This document shows positions 33,690 through 43,582 of a stretch of 64,000 bases of DNA, one piece after another. How positions within the stretch are numbered: the stretch's first letter is position 1; each line of letters opens with the position of its first letter. Position numbers and translations under genes: made by a program. Source of the stretch: Diogma glabrata (lineage: Eukaryota > Arthropoda > Insecta > Diptera > Cylindrotomidae); the NCBI GenBank assembly GCA_963693315.1, contig OY856186.1, positions 135,828,943 to 135,892,942 of the forward strand, read 5' to 3'. The notes below the pieces were generated by a model. It was not told the DNA's origin. It worked only from the letters and a program-made list of their open reading frames with translations, and made no database searches.

Positions 33690-34880
33690 CGAAATCGATA
33701 AACGAAAACGTACACCCTTTTGTTTATAGACCGACATTGTAATATTTTTTTTTCCTTTGCATATATTCATAAACATTTATAGCTAAAACCACTATGTAAT
33801 CTAATACATTCACAAGTAAAAAAACACATATAAACCAAACTTTTCTTTTACATACTCTAATAAAAATTTGTTTTGTCTGTAGTTTAGGTTTCGTTTTTAA
33901 TAAAATGTGAGTATAGGGATTGCAATCCCGTGGCATTTTATGAATCCCGGGACTACGGGCTTCATAAAATTTTAAATCCTGGGATTTCAAATTTGTATGG
34001 AAAACGACAAATAATTAAGAAAAAACACAATTTCAAATAAAAAAGTCCAAGCGGCAGAATATCCGCAGAAATAGGTAGATTTCGGTATCAGACAGTTTTG
34101 TGTACAAGTAGAATTAGATGTATCGGATTAGTTTAAATAAAAAAAATAATTACAAACAAAATTATCAAACGGACTTTAAAAGTAAAATTAATTATGAGCA
34201 AAATCACTACTATGCAATTTTGGAACGTTTTTTTAATTGACTTAACATCAACTAACTGTAAAAAATATTATATTAATGTTAGTTCCTTTTTAATTTAGGA
34301 AAAAATTCTTTTTTGTTGTGTTTATTTGCAACAATTTATAAAAGAATTTATTTACCAATGAATTTTTGACAGATACCACGCAGCAAGAGATAAATGACAA
34401 AACAAAAAGAAAAACAGAGATATATAAAAAGATGAGATTATGGTATCTTTTGATGTTACTTCTTTGTTGCTACCAGTTCCAATAAACTCAGTTTTAAAAA
34501 TGTTAGAATATTGGCTATTAACATCAAATATAAGATAGAAACACAACACGGACGATAACGATGGACGTTAGAAAAAAGTCTACAATTTCGCTGTTGTAAC
34601 CACAACAATGTCGTCAGCGTGAAAAGCTGTCAAAAATAAAATTTACCAGTTTAATTATAAACTAAAATATTTTGTTCTTTGTTAAAACGAATTTCACAAA
34701 TTTCAATTTTAAAAATACCTAATTTTTACTAATAAATATTTATAATAATAATTTCTCTACTAATAACTAATTTTAAAAATAAAACACAAAATAAAAATTA
34801 TAAAGAATCTAAATGAATATATAAATAAACCGAACTTTGAACATAAACTGTAAGTTAAGTTGTCAAACGCGAAAAACATC
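33690..34880. other. AT-rich DNA, no gene seen
   Basis: At 33912-33985 there is a self-complementary cluster: GGGATTGCAATCCC, CATTTTATGAATCCCGGG, CTTCATAAAATTTTAAATCC, TGGGATTT. This resembles the palindrome-rich subterminal DNA of the hAT-type elements, but no terminus was found. Nothing else is supported. Confidence 0.4.
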
Positions 34881-35169
34881 ATCATCATCACAACATAAAG
34901 GTGACATATAATCACCGAAACGTGTCGCAAATTATGAACGTTTTGAAAATTAAGAAAAAATACATATGTTTTATCAAATATTGATTTTCAATTGAATGAA
35001 AAATTTAGTATATCATCTTACGGCGATAAATTACAAATAGAATCTAAATTTTCTCCGACGAAAAAAAACTTTTTCGTTTATTGCTCTAGTTGTGTTTGAA
35101 ATGTATGTATTATGTGCATTATAATGTTACTATCGTCGTCATCGGACGGTTTCGCCCGTGTTGTGTTTC

Positions 35170-35461
35170 TAGCTATATCAACCGAATCTGCTTATAAGTA
35201 CACCAACATGACATCCTTTTGTGTAAAACATTCTTCCAAGTTAATTCGAAGTTTTATCAACAAACAGAAGGAATGGCGATGGGAAACTGACTTTCTCCCT
35301 TTTGGGCAAATCTTTTTATGTCTCGTTTCGAAATAAACCTTAAGGAAAAATACAAACAGTTCCCTCGTGTTTGGAACCGATACGTCGACGACGTTTTTGC
35401 CATAATAAAAGAAAATTCGATAGAAGAAATTTTGAGCATATTAAACAATCAATGTAACAGC
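35170..35461 (+). pseudogene. Penelope-like element PLE2, RT catalytic part
   Basis: Plus-strand remains of a Penelope-like RT. FFQVNSKFYQQTEGMAMG ends at about 35287 and is followed by an in-frame stop TGA (35288-35290). The frame then reads LSPFWANLFMSRFEINLKEK and FPRVWNRYVDDVFAIIKENS. The YVDD catalytic box is at 35381-35392. Just upstream, a frameshift separates ESAYKYTNMTSFCV from the QVNSKFY block. The protein stops at the insertion of E3 within ILNNQCNS and resumes at 36518. The upstream RT motifs are missing here, so this copy is 5'-truncated. Confidence 0.85.
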
Positions 35462-36517
35462 TAGAGCATTCAGTTATTCGACATTTTGAGCTATCCGAAT
35501 ATCGAATAACTTTTTCTTTAAATATCCGAATATTCGGTTAGTATTCGAATAGTAAAAGAAGTACTAAGAACTATGAATAAAATCAAACAGGTTTAACATA
35601 TTATGCATTTTATTTTATTTATTTTCTTGAAATATGCATTTAAAAAAGAGAAGTGCGTTTAGATGTTTAAATTTTAGGCTACTTCTTATTTCAGATATCC
35701 CGCCGTAGAGAAACCTCTTTCAGTTTTTTTTAAGTGGGGCTGATAGTCAAAAGAGCATTATTCAAATTGTGTAATTTCTCTGTTCTTGTTTTGAACGAGT
35801 TTAACTAACAAAAATGTTACTGTTACTTACTAATGTTACTGTTAAAATGTTACTGTTACTGTATCTCATGTCGTGGAATCAGTAATTGAGCTAATCGCTA
35901 GTTGCAGCTTTTGTTGCAACTTTGATTGTTGACTGCAAGTGCGTTATTTATATTACCTGCAACCATGGTTATTACTGTTTTCATCGCTAGGATCTGGTAC
36001 ATCTTTGAAGGCTGAGGATGCGAGAAAGGAAAGTTTTCACAGCAGTTTTCTTTGCGTAATCAAAATTTTCGTTCGATTGTGGTATAACTCCAGTGTCAAG
36101 ATATAGAAATAAAGTTGTTAAGGTTGTTTTGTTTCTTTTCTGATCCATTCGTTTTCTGATTTCGTGGAGCAAGATTTTACTTAAATAACTGTTCAGTTCC
36201 GTTAGAGAAGTAATTAAGAATTTGCATTTGCCTTCGGCTGTTATAAGTGTTGAATTTTTTCGTTAAGTTCTTTGATTTTAATATTAAGCGGAGTTTATAC
36301 GTCAAGCACTTTTTGTAATAAAATTATTTCCCTTAAAGTATTGAAATTTCTTAGTTTCGAAGTTTGAAAAAGAAATGAAGGGATGGAAAACCATTATATT
36401 TTGGGAGATAAAAAATATTCGAATATTCGCGTATAAATATTCGAATAACGAATACTTAAAATATACCCAAATTAATCGGATATTCGAATAGTCGAATATT
36501 CGGATTTGAATGCTCTA
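35462..36517. mobile_element. hAT-type element E3 with CGAATATTCG arrays
   Basis: Perfect 11-bp terminal inverted repeats TAGAGCATTCA/complement (35462 and 36517). Exact 8-bp target duplications GTAACAGC (35454-35461 and 36518-36525). Both ends carry arrays of the palindrome CGAATATTCG and relatives (CCGAATATCGAATAA, TATCCGAATATTCGG at 35490-35555; 36415-36505). The insertion splits PLE2 within a codon run, so leaving out 35462-36525 restores the reading of QCNSIKFTHET. The 1056-bp interior has no recognisable transposase. Confidence 0.93.
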
Positions 36518-36955
36518 GTAACAGCATAAAGTTCACACACGAAACAGAAGAAAACAAAAGAATTTTATTCCTGGACCTAATATGGTGACAAGAAATAATA
36601 ATAAAAAAGAACTTAAAATATTCAGGATATCAACCAACAACGAATAATACATCCCAAGTGAATCTTACCATCCATAGATTATATTCAATACCACTATCAA
36701 ATACAAACCATCTCAAGGAACTGGAAAATATAAAAACAGTAGCACGCAAAAATGGATACAAAAATAGCTTCATTGACAAAATGTATAAGAAAATACGTTC
36801 GAAAGCGAGGTTAAAAAGGATTACGACGTTAAAGGGTGATAAAACAAAACTTATGTAGAGTGTCGGCTTCGTTTGAGAAACCAGGTATCTATAAAATATC
36901 CTGCAACGACTGCGAAAAATTTTATGTAGGTGTTTCACAACGCATAATAGGACAA
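36518..36955 (+). pseudogene. PLE2, connector and start of GIY-YIG domain
   Basis: After E3 the translation continues with IKFTHETEENKRILFLDLI, then TNNE..YIPSESYHP, LSNTNHLKELENIKTVARKN and GYKNSFIDKMYKKIRSKARL. It then reads KPGIYKISCNDCEKFYVGVS, which is the GIY...YVG signature of the PLE endonuclease with the CxxC pair between (about 36878-36937). Stops and frameshifts lie between these blocks. The domain is cut by a 185-bp insertion after ATAGGACAA and resumes at 37141. In active PLEs this domain nicks the target DNA. Confidence 0.82.
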
Positions 36956-37140
36956 TATTTTAATATTTTATTTTTTACTTTTTAACTAAAAGACGCGTAA
37001 TCAAATTGATTGTAAGCTCATTTAACGTGTTTTCATGTTTTGTTTTTTCTAGATTTCATAGGAAAATATCTATTTTAAGTTTTATTTTTTTTAATTTTTG
37101 TTTTTAATGTGTCACAACAAAAAACCATACGCTAAATAAA
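36956..37140. mobile_element. 185-bp insertion in the PLE2 endonuclease domain
   Basis: Flanked by the direct repeat ATAGGACAA (36947-36955 and 37141-37149; ten bases if the preceding A is counted). Leaving out the insert and one repeat restores QRIIGQRQKEHFTE. The insert is T-rich, without clear inverted ends. A small retroposed sequence is possible, but its nature is unknown. Confidence 0.7.
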
Positions 37141-37620
37141 ATAGGACAACGCCAGAAAGAACACTTTACAGAAATAAAATACAAAAGAGCTGAGAATTCT
37201 AGCGTTGCCGCTCATATGCTGGAAAACAACCACAACACGTCACCATCAAATTGCCCGTAATAGAGATTAACAATCCAAAACACCTAGAAGCGTACGAATC
37301 TTTTTCATCGAAAAAGAAAATCAATTAATTAATTGATGTGTAATTAATTAATCAATTAATTACACCCCTGTATCCTGAAGAACAGTAAGGAAGGAAACAT
37401 CAAATCTAAATTATTTAACCTAATAATTAAAAGACCGCCTAACAACACATAATAAATAAATCACCTAAACTATTTATGATTAAAGAATATCCACCCATTT
37501 GGGACGCATTATAAAATTGTAATTATATAGTTTTACTTACTCAGTTGTGAGTCCTTTGTTAATGGACTCATAGAGTCCGAAACTAGTTAGGATATCAAAA
37601 TAAAATTAATGATAAAATTG
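37141..37620 (+). pseudogene. PLE2, end of GIY-YIG domain and 3' region
   Basis: RQKEHFTEIKYKRAENSSVA, then AHMLENNHNTS and, after a frameshift, IEINNPKHLEAYESFFIEKE. These match the second half of PLE GIY-YIG domains (R..EH, S..A.H, and the EA.E helix). The coding part is followed by an AT palindrome (TGTAATTAATTAATC and complement, 37334-37360) and a 3' region with the hairpin TGAGTCC-TTTGTTAAT-GGACTCA followed by GTCCGAAAC (37547-37584). Confidence 0.7.
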
Positions 37621-37977
37621 AAGTTTTGCCTTTTTGTTTTTGTCTATTTTCTTTTAAAAATTTAATAATTAAACGGTTTTTCAAAAAAATTTTCGTTAAA
37701 TAGTGACTGAGTTAGTTACAATTCATTTGGAAAAAAAGTTTTTATATATTTAACAAATATAATTTCATTCGTTAATAATGTATCAATCACGTCACTCCGA
37801 AATTGATATTGAATATAGTTTTACTTCTTTTGTAAAAATATGTTTTATTTTTTCTAAATTTTTTTTAATTTTCTCTAATGGTTTAATTGTTTTATTGCTT
37901 TATTAGATTCCTTCATTTTGCTTCATATTTTATATTTTTCTGTAATTGGATTATTAATTTTAAAATAAACTTACAAG
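37621..37977. other. AT-rich DNA, no gene seen
   Basis: Nothing recognisable between the PLE2 3' region and the fold-back D1. Confidence 0.4.
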
Positions 37978-38525
37978 AAAAGAGGCACAAAAAAGTGAAA
38001 AATAACTCAATTATTGTTGCTTTTAGAAACAAAAATACGTTACATTTTGATTAATTTAATTTAAATATACCTTACTATAGACAAAAAAATTACGCTATTA
38101 TACAAAGTTACTATATTAAAATAGTTACTTTTTATTATAATTATTATAGTTATTATAGTTGTTATAATAGTTATTATATTTTAAAAGTTATTTGTAGTAC
38201 AAAACTGTTGGAAATCGGTGCCAAGCCCGAGACATATTATTCGGTTTTTCGTCAATGTGGCACCGACTTCGAACAGTTTTGTACTACAAATAACTTTTAA
38301 AATATAATAACTATTATAACAACTATAATAACTATAATAATTATAATAAAAAGTAACTATTTTAATATAGTAACTTTGTATAATAGCGTAATTTTTTTGT
38401 CTATAGTAAGGTATAATTAAATTAAATTAATCAAAATGTAACGTATTTTTGTTTCTGAAAGCAACAATTGAGTTATTTTTACTTTTTTGTGCCTCTTTTG
38501 TTTTTTCTGAAGTCGGTTCTATTTT
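37978..38525. repeat. Large fold-back element D1
   Basis: The arms 37978-38223 and about 38256-38499 are almost fully complementary over roughly 245 nt, from AAAAGAGGCACAAAAAAGTG inward to AACTGTTGGAAATCGGTGCC. The loop of about 32 nt reads AAGCCCGAGACATATTATTC and onward. The right side continues into CTGAAGTCGGTTCTATTTTT. A nearly identical copy is at 40669-41297, so the family moved or duplicated recently. There is no coding capacity. Transcripts would form very long hairpins. Confidence 0.9.
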
Positions 38526-40069
38526 TTTTTTAAAAGTTTTTTTATTTTTTTATTTTTAGTGTAGTCATAAAGCAAATGACGGCTAGAAAGCGTTCTAAAA
38601 GTACTAACTTCAAATGCTGGAAAAATTTCATCAGTGACAATCTATTAATTATGGTTTTGCGATTTTTTGCACAAACGGCATACATATTTTCCGGGATACA
38701 AAATTATTTACGATAACCTTGACAAGTATAGCAATATAATACTGCCCAAAATATCCAAACAGATTAATATGTTTTGACGAAATCAGCGAAAATTCATTAA
38801 AAATATGGTTTTTTGTAATTTTCTGAATAACGGTATTTTTCACATCAAAGAAACAATTATAGGACCCTCTGGGAATGAACTCAAATAGAATAAAATTTAA
38901 ATCATCTAAATCGAACGAGCCGTTTTTGAGAAATCGGTGTACTACATATAAAAAAACCTACAGTGAAACACAGTGTGTTTCAGTGTTTCACTGTAGGGTT
39001 TTTTTTATGTTTGTTTCTAAAATTTGTTTCTAAAAGCAACAATTGAGTTGTTTTTCACTTTTTTGTGCCTCTTTTGTTTTTTCTGAAGTCGGTTCTATTT
39101 TTTTATTCAATATTTTTTTGTGCTGTTGATGCTCCACATAGAAGTCTGGCTGTCCTCAAGGTTCCTTCATCTATATTAGTTTTAAAAATTAAATCTATTT
39201 TTTGGTTGACTTTCACTTTAAGACTTAATTTAATCGATTACTTTTTTATGGATGGTAAGCCCATAAAATACTCTTAATGACAAATACTGTAATCTGAATG
39301 GGAATCGAAATAAAACGCGAGTCCTTCGAGTTCAAATAAAATTACGCCACCACTCGGCCACTAAACACCTCAACTGTTATATGGAGAGTAAACATCATCA
39401 AGAAATATGGCACATATTTGAGAACATAACTCATAAGCTTATAATCTGCTCCGACACTGAAAAAGACGTTGAATTTGTGCGTTATAATAATAAACAACGA
39501 TTATTGAACTTCTTTCGTTGACTGATTTAACAATTTTGTTGGCTTATTGAACAATTTATTAATATTACGATTGTTTTGGTAATATTAATAAAATGTTCAT
39601 TGAGCCAACGAATTGTGCCATTCAAATTGCTATTTATGTTTATAGAAGTAGTTTATCGTCTTTTCAGTAGATGAAGGGATTGAAAAGGACAAATTCATTC
39701 ACTCATTTTCCATCGTTTATATACTACAGTAAACAAAATATTAGGCAAATGAGTGCCTAATAGAAGAGCTTATATCTCCTTAAATAATAATCGTAATGAA
39801 TAATGAAAGAAACACCGTTAGACAACTGATGTAGTCTGATTTATTCAATAATATGAAATACCATCGAATTCAGCATAGAGCAAACTTTAACTTAATCTCA
39901 ATTTTATTTTTCAATTCAAACGCTCATTTAGCTTTTCCAAAGAGTTTTCTTAATATCAGGGTTCGAGCTAGAAATCGCTGAGTGAAAACCTCCAAAAAGT
40001 TGGTCATTCTAAATACCACATATAGTTGGCACATTAAAATTTTTTTAAAACGCATAGTATAAACAAATA
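38526..40069. repeat. Mirrored fragments of the D-related repeat
   Basis: 38565-38690 (AAAGCAAATGACGGCTAGAA, GACAATCTATTAATTATGGT, GCACAAACGGCATAC) is repeated in inverse at about 40165-40290. 38860-38960 (ACCCTCTGGGAATGAACTCA, TCGAACGAGCCGTTTTTGAG, AAATCGGTGTAC) is repeated in inverse at about 40555-40650. A 15-bp perfect stem, CCTACAGTGAAACAC and complement, is at 38957-38997. Together with D1 and D2 this makes a symmetric block of over 3 kb. 39100-39900 shows no gene; 39180-39260 is unremarkable. Confidence 0.65.
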
Positions 40070-40159
40070 ATCGGCAGCCGATTAATCGGTATCGGCCGAT
40101 AATGTAAGCCGATTAATCGGTAATCGGTAATCGGCCGTTTTGCTTATCGGTGCAACCCT
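40070..40159. mobile_element. hAT-like end with CCGATTAATCGG array (E6)
   Basis: On the minus strand the terminus reads TAGGGTTGCACCGATAAGCA starting at 40159. It is followed by repeated ACCGATTA/CCGATTAATCGG words. The opposite terminus was not found; its target duplication would be GTAATGTG if 8 bp. The related truncated array at 785-850 shares flanking sequence. Confidence 0.6.
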
Positions 40160-40668
40160 AGTAATGTGTATGCCGTTTGTGCAAAAAATCATAAAACCAT
40201 AATTAATAGATTGTCACTGATGAAAGTTTTTCCGGTATTTGAAGTTATTACTTTTAAAACGCTTTCTAGCCGACATTTGCTTTATGACTTCACTAAAAAT
40301 AAAAAAATTAAAAAACCGTTTTGAAAAGAAATAGAACCGACTTCAGAAAAAACAAAAGAGGCACAAACAAGTGAAAAATAACTCAATTATGGCTTTTATA
40401 GACAAAAATACGTTACATTTTGATTAATTTAATTTAATTATGCTTTACTATAGACAAAAAAATTACGCTATTAAAAAAGCTACTATATTAAAATAGTTAC
40501 TTTTTAACAGACTTCAAAAAAGCAGGAGGTTCTGTGTTTCACTGTAGGTTTTTTTATATGTTGTACACCGATTTCTCAAAAACGGCTCGTTCGATTTAGA
40601 TGATTTAAATTTTATTCTATTTGAGTTCATTTCCAGAGGGTCTCATAATTGTTTCTGTGATGTGAAAA
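40160..40668. repeat. D-related repeat, inverse of 38526-38960, plus a partial D arm
   Basis: Contains TAGAACCGACTTCAGAAAAA, ACAAAAGAGGCACAAACAAG, ATACGTTACATTTTGATTAA (one D arm, 40335-40505), then AGACTTCAAAAAAGCAGGAG, GGTTCTGTGTTTCACTGTAG and AACGGCTCGTTCGATTTAG. The ACTTCAAAAAAGxAGGAGGTTC phrase resembles a repeat widespread in insect genomes; that is from memory and not verified. Confidence 0.65.
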
Positions 40669-41297
40669 AAACTTTTAAAAAAAAAATAGAACCGACTTCA
40701 GAAAAAACAAAAGAGGCACAAAAAAGTGAAAAATAACTCAATTGTTGCTTTTAGAAACAAAAATACGTTACATTTTGATTAATTTAATTTAATTATACCT
40801 TACTTTAATTATATTATTACCTTAATTTAATTATACCTTAAAATTACGCTATTATACAAAGTTACTATATTAAAATAGTTACTTTTTATTATAATTATTA
40901 TAGTTATTATAGTTGTTATAATAGTTATTATATTTTAAAAGTTATTTGTAGTACAAAACTGTTGGAAATCGGTGCCAAGCCCGAGACATATTATTCGGTT
41001 TTTCGTCCATGTGGCACCGACTTCGAACAGTTTTGTACTACAAATAACTTTTAAAATATAATAACTATTATAACAACTATAATAACTATAATAATTATAA
41101 TAAAAAGTAACTATTTTAATATAGTAACTTTGTATAATAGCGTAATTTTTTTGTCTACAGTAAGGTATAATTAAATTAAATTAATCAAAATGTAACGTAT
41201 TTTTGTTTCTGAAAGCAACAATTGAGTTATTTTTACTTTTTTGTGCCTCTTTTGTTTTTTCTGAAGTCGGTTCTATTTTTTTTTTTAAAGTTTTTTT
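40669..41297. repeat. Large fold-back element D2
   Basis: Same structure as D1 with longer arms (about 290 nt), because both sides include TAGAACCGACTTCAGAAAAA and its complement. The left arm carries a small extra piece (TTATATTATTACCTTAATTT at about 40807-40830). The centre is the same (GGAAATCGGTGCC...GGCACCGACTTCG). Apart from that insertion, D1 and D2 differ at only a few positions. Confidence 0.9.
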
Positions 41298-41420
41298 AAG
41301 GATAAATGGCACTGTAAAAACTTCGCTTCTAAGGGCCAATCTGGCTGCCTTGAAAAACAAATAGTTTTGTTGGGATTTCATTATTGTGAATGGAACGAAC
41401 TTATTGATACTAACACATTT
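41298..41420 (-). pseudogene. LINE linker fragment (minus strand)
   Basis: The minus strand reads NKFVPFTIMKSQQNYLFFKA and then ARLALRSE, the counterpart of NKFVPFSISKPQQKYLFSMT and AKLALRNR in L1 (about 7818-7900). It is a short piece of the same LINE family next to D2. Confidence 0.65.
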
Positions 41421-41482
41421 TGATCAAACAAAATTTTTACTATATTATTATTATATTATTATTATATTATTATTTTATTTTA

Positions 41483-41560
41483 TATTTATTTTCAGTCAGA
41501 TAATATAGCAACCTTCCCAGGAACTCTGGAAGGTTGGTATATTATCTGAGTGAAATAAAT
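41483..41560. repeat. Short hairpin with about 35-nt arms
   Basis: TTCAGTCAGATAATATAGCA (then ACCTTCC, 41491-41517) pairs with GGAAGGTTGGTATATTATCT (then GAGTGAA, 41528-41554) with two mismatches. The stem extends outward through ATTTATT/AATAAAT with one bulge. The loop is CAGGAACTCT. A TTA microsatellite lies upstream at 41442-41476. The size and shape are like a microRNA precursor, but a tiny inverted-repeat element is equally possible. Confidence 0.85.
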
Positions 41561-41599
41561 AATAAACATTCCTGGCGAAAGTAGTGAATTGTTTTTGAC

Positions 41600-43530
41600 A
41601 AATGACGTTGGTACAATTGAAAACATCAGAACCTTTAGGTGGGTTAGATCAAAATTTGATTTCCACACATTTAAATTTACAAGTTCTTAAACCATTTAAA
41701 ACTAATCCTGGTCTTGTTTGGAATTATAAGGTTGAGATTGGCAGGGACTTAGAGATATCATTAATTCAAACATTTCTGCTTCTAATTTGGGTCTGCGCAA
41801 TTTTATTCCAATTGATCGTTTCGAAGGCTGAGCTATGGGTTTCGACTAAAATATAAAGAAGCAATAAAATTTTTAAAATGCTTTTCGAAAGTATAACCAA
41901 AATAAAACTGATGAAAACTGAATAGCAAAAAATATATTATGTAGAAAACTAATAGATGCAGAGAAAAATCTTTTTATTACGGAAAAAGCTACTAATTTTG
42001 CTGAGCACTCAACGCAATTTCAACGCAAAGCCATTAAGTGGAAGCTTATTTGTAGCCTAAGCCAGTTCCTGGAGTTTCTATTAAAATGGGGCGGATCATT
42101 TTTCGTAAAAATATAATTTCGAAAATGCTTTTACAAATGAATACTAATAAGGCATCTGGACCACATAGTATTCCTTCATATCACCACAATTCGTATAGCC
42201 CGCTTTTGAACAGAGTCCAAGAGAGCCAAGATAGAAACAGATGCAGCAACCCAAGCTTGACAGCAGTACTCCATACAGGGACGAATATAGGACTTATAAA
42301 CATGGAGCAATTGGTTCTATTTAGGAAGCCGAGTTTTTTAGACGCGCTTTTTGCCATCGCCATTACATGATCGTTCCAGAGTAGGTCATTTGAAACTGTG
42401 ACACCCAATAAACGAATGTTTTCACATTCCCCTATTGGTTCATCACACATACTGAATAAAATATCTTTGGGGAACTCGGTCTTTGATCTGTCTATTTGTC
42501 ATATAAGAAGGGAATTTCTTCCAACCAGTTCCAAAAAAGGTGCCTAAAACGGATCCAACAAATTACAAACCCATATCAATCTTGTCGGTTGTTGCTAAAA
42601 TATTTGAGAAGAACATTAATTTTAATATTATGAGCTTCTTAAATCGTCAAAAATAATTAAAGAAAGACAATGACAAATAGTATTGCTTATGAAAGCACGC
42701 CTCACGCTTCTCATGAAACACCCCGTCTATTTTCACCGGTAGCGCTTAATGACAATAGGTCAAATTTCAAAGGGTTATTAAACATTGATTTAAAAACAGT
42801 TATGGATTCGAGTATTGCTAACAATGTTGATTAACAACACAGTGTTGATAACAACACAAAAACTAAAGTTTGCTGTTTTTCTAGGTTATCAACGCCTAAT
42901 CCGTTTTCATTAAAGTTTGATTCTTAAAGAAAAACTGATCTTGAAGAGAAAGAATCTGTAAAACTTCTAGTGGTTGAGGTTGAAAATAATATGAAGTGGA
43001 ATTCTCATATTTTTAGCTTGGCTAAGAACGTCGTTCTATTTAATATTTTTGCGTCGTTGTTGTAAGGATTTTAATAGCAAATAACTTCTTTTATTAAATA
43101 AATTATTTAATCGTCCCTGCATGAAATATTGTTCTCAAATAGGGAATGCAGCATATATAATTAGTTTGAAGTATCTTGATTCTACACAGCAGAGAGCTGT
43201 TAAATTGATTGGCTATTCAAATCATACTTGCTGGATTGCTTGTATATGTCGCTGATTTGACGGTATTTTACTAATACATTATAGATGAATCAGCGTCTCT
43301 CTGGATTAAATCGATTTTGCATGAGTCTGCAATGCAAACTTCACACGTTACACCAAAGCACCAATAGCAGACCATCTGTTTACTGTTCGAGTGACAAGAT
43401 GTGGAACTGTCACTTTTCAAAATGATTTTTTCACGGAGTCTGACATCTTTGAAAGGCCTTACCAACGTGGGTCTTCCCTGATAATACCCCGAGATAAAAC
43501 CTCGAAACTTTAAAATTAGCACTAAAAAAT
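41600..43530 (+). pseudogene. LINE relic L2 (linker, RT start, C-terminal end)
   Basis: Plus-strand non-LTR relic. PLGGLDQNLISTHLNLQVLK (about 41632) is the region after the EEP domain. SKMLLQMNTNKASGPHSIPS (42122-42180) is the first RT motif. After an opposite-strand LINE fragment (42181-42510), VPKTDPTNYKPISILSVVAK (about 42538) is the next RT motif (NYxPIS). The C-terminal end is seen at 43080-43530: LDSTQQRAVKLIGYSNHTCW in part, then ADLTVFY.YIIDESASL, and SLFKMIFSRSL..LKGLTN..LP. The central catalytic part is missing or unrecognisable and many stops occur. Confidence 0.75.
42181..42510 (-). pseudogene. LINE RT fragment nested inside L2 (minus strand)
   Basis: The minus strand gives TEFPKDILFSMCDEPIGECE, NIRLLGVTVSNDLLWNDHVM and AMAKSASKKLGFLNRTN, the RT thumb of the same family as L1 (which has SMCDEQIDDCERI and LLWNDNIMAM). 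It lies in opposite orientation between two consecutive RT motifs of L2, so it is a later insertion or a rearrangement. Confidence 0.8.
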
Positions 43531-43582
43531 GTCGGACAAGTGCGAATAAAATTCGCTAGCCAAGGTTTCCGTGAATGTAAAA
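43524..43582 (+). repeat. Short dispersed repeat I, copy 2
   Basis: ATGTCGGACAAGTGCGAATA followed by TTCGCTAG and GGTTTCCGTGAATG, shared with 18495-18545. Confidence 0.5.

Noticed and set aside
34352..34549. 65-codon minus-strand frame with a hydrophobic segment
   Set aside because: Shadow of AT-rich sequence; no support for expression or homology.
39065..39277. 70-codon frame after the D-related repeat
   Set aside because: It begins inside the repeat (SVLFFYSIFF from poly-T) and has no motif.
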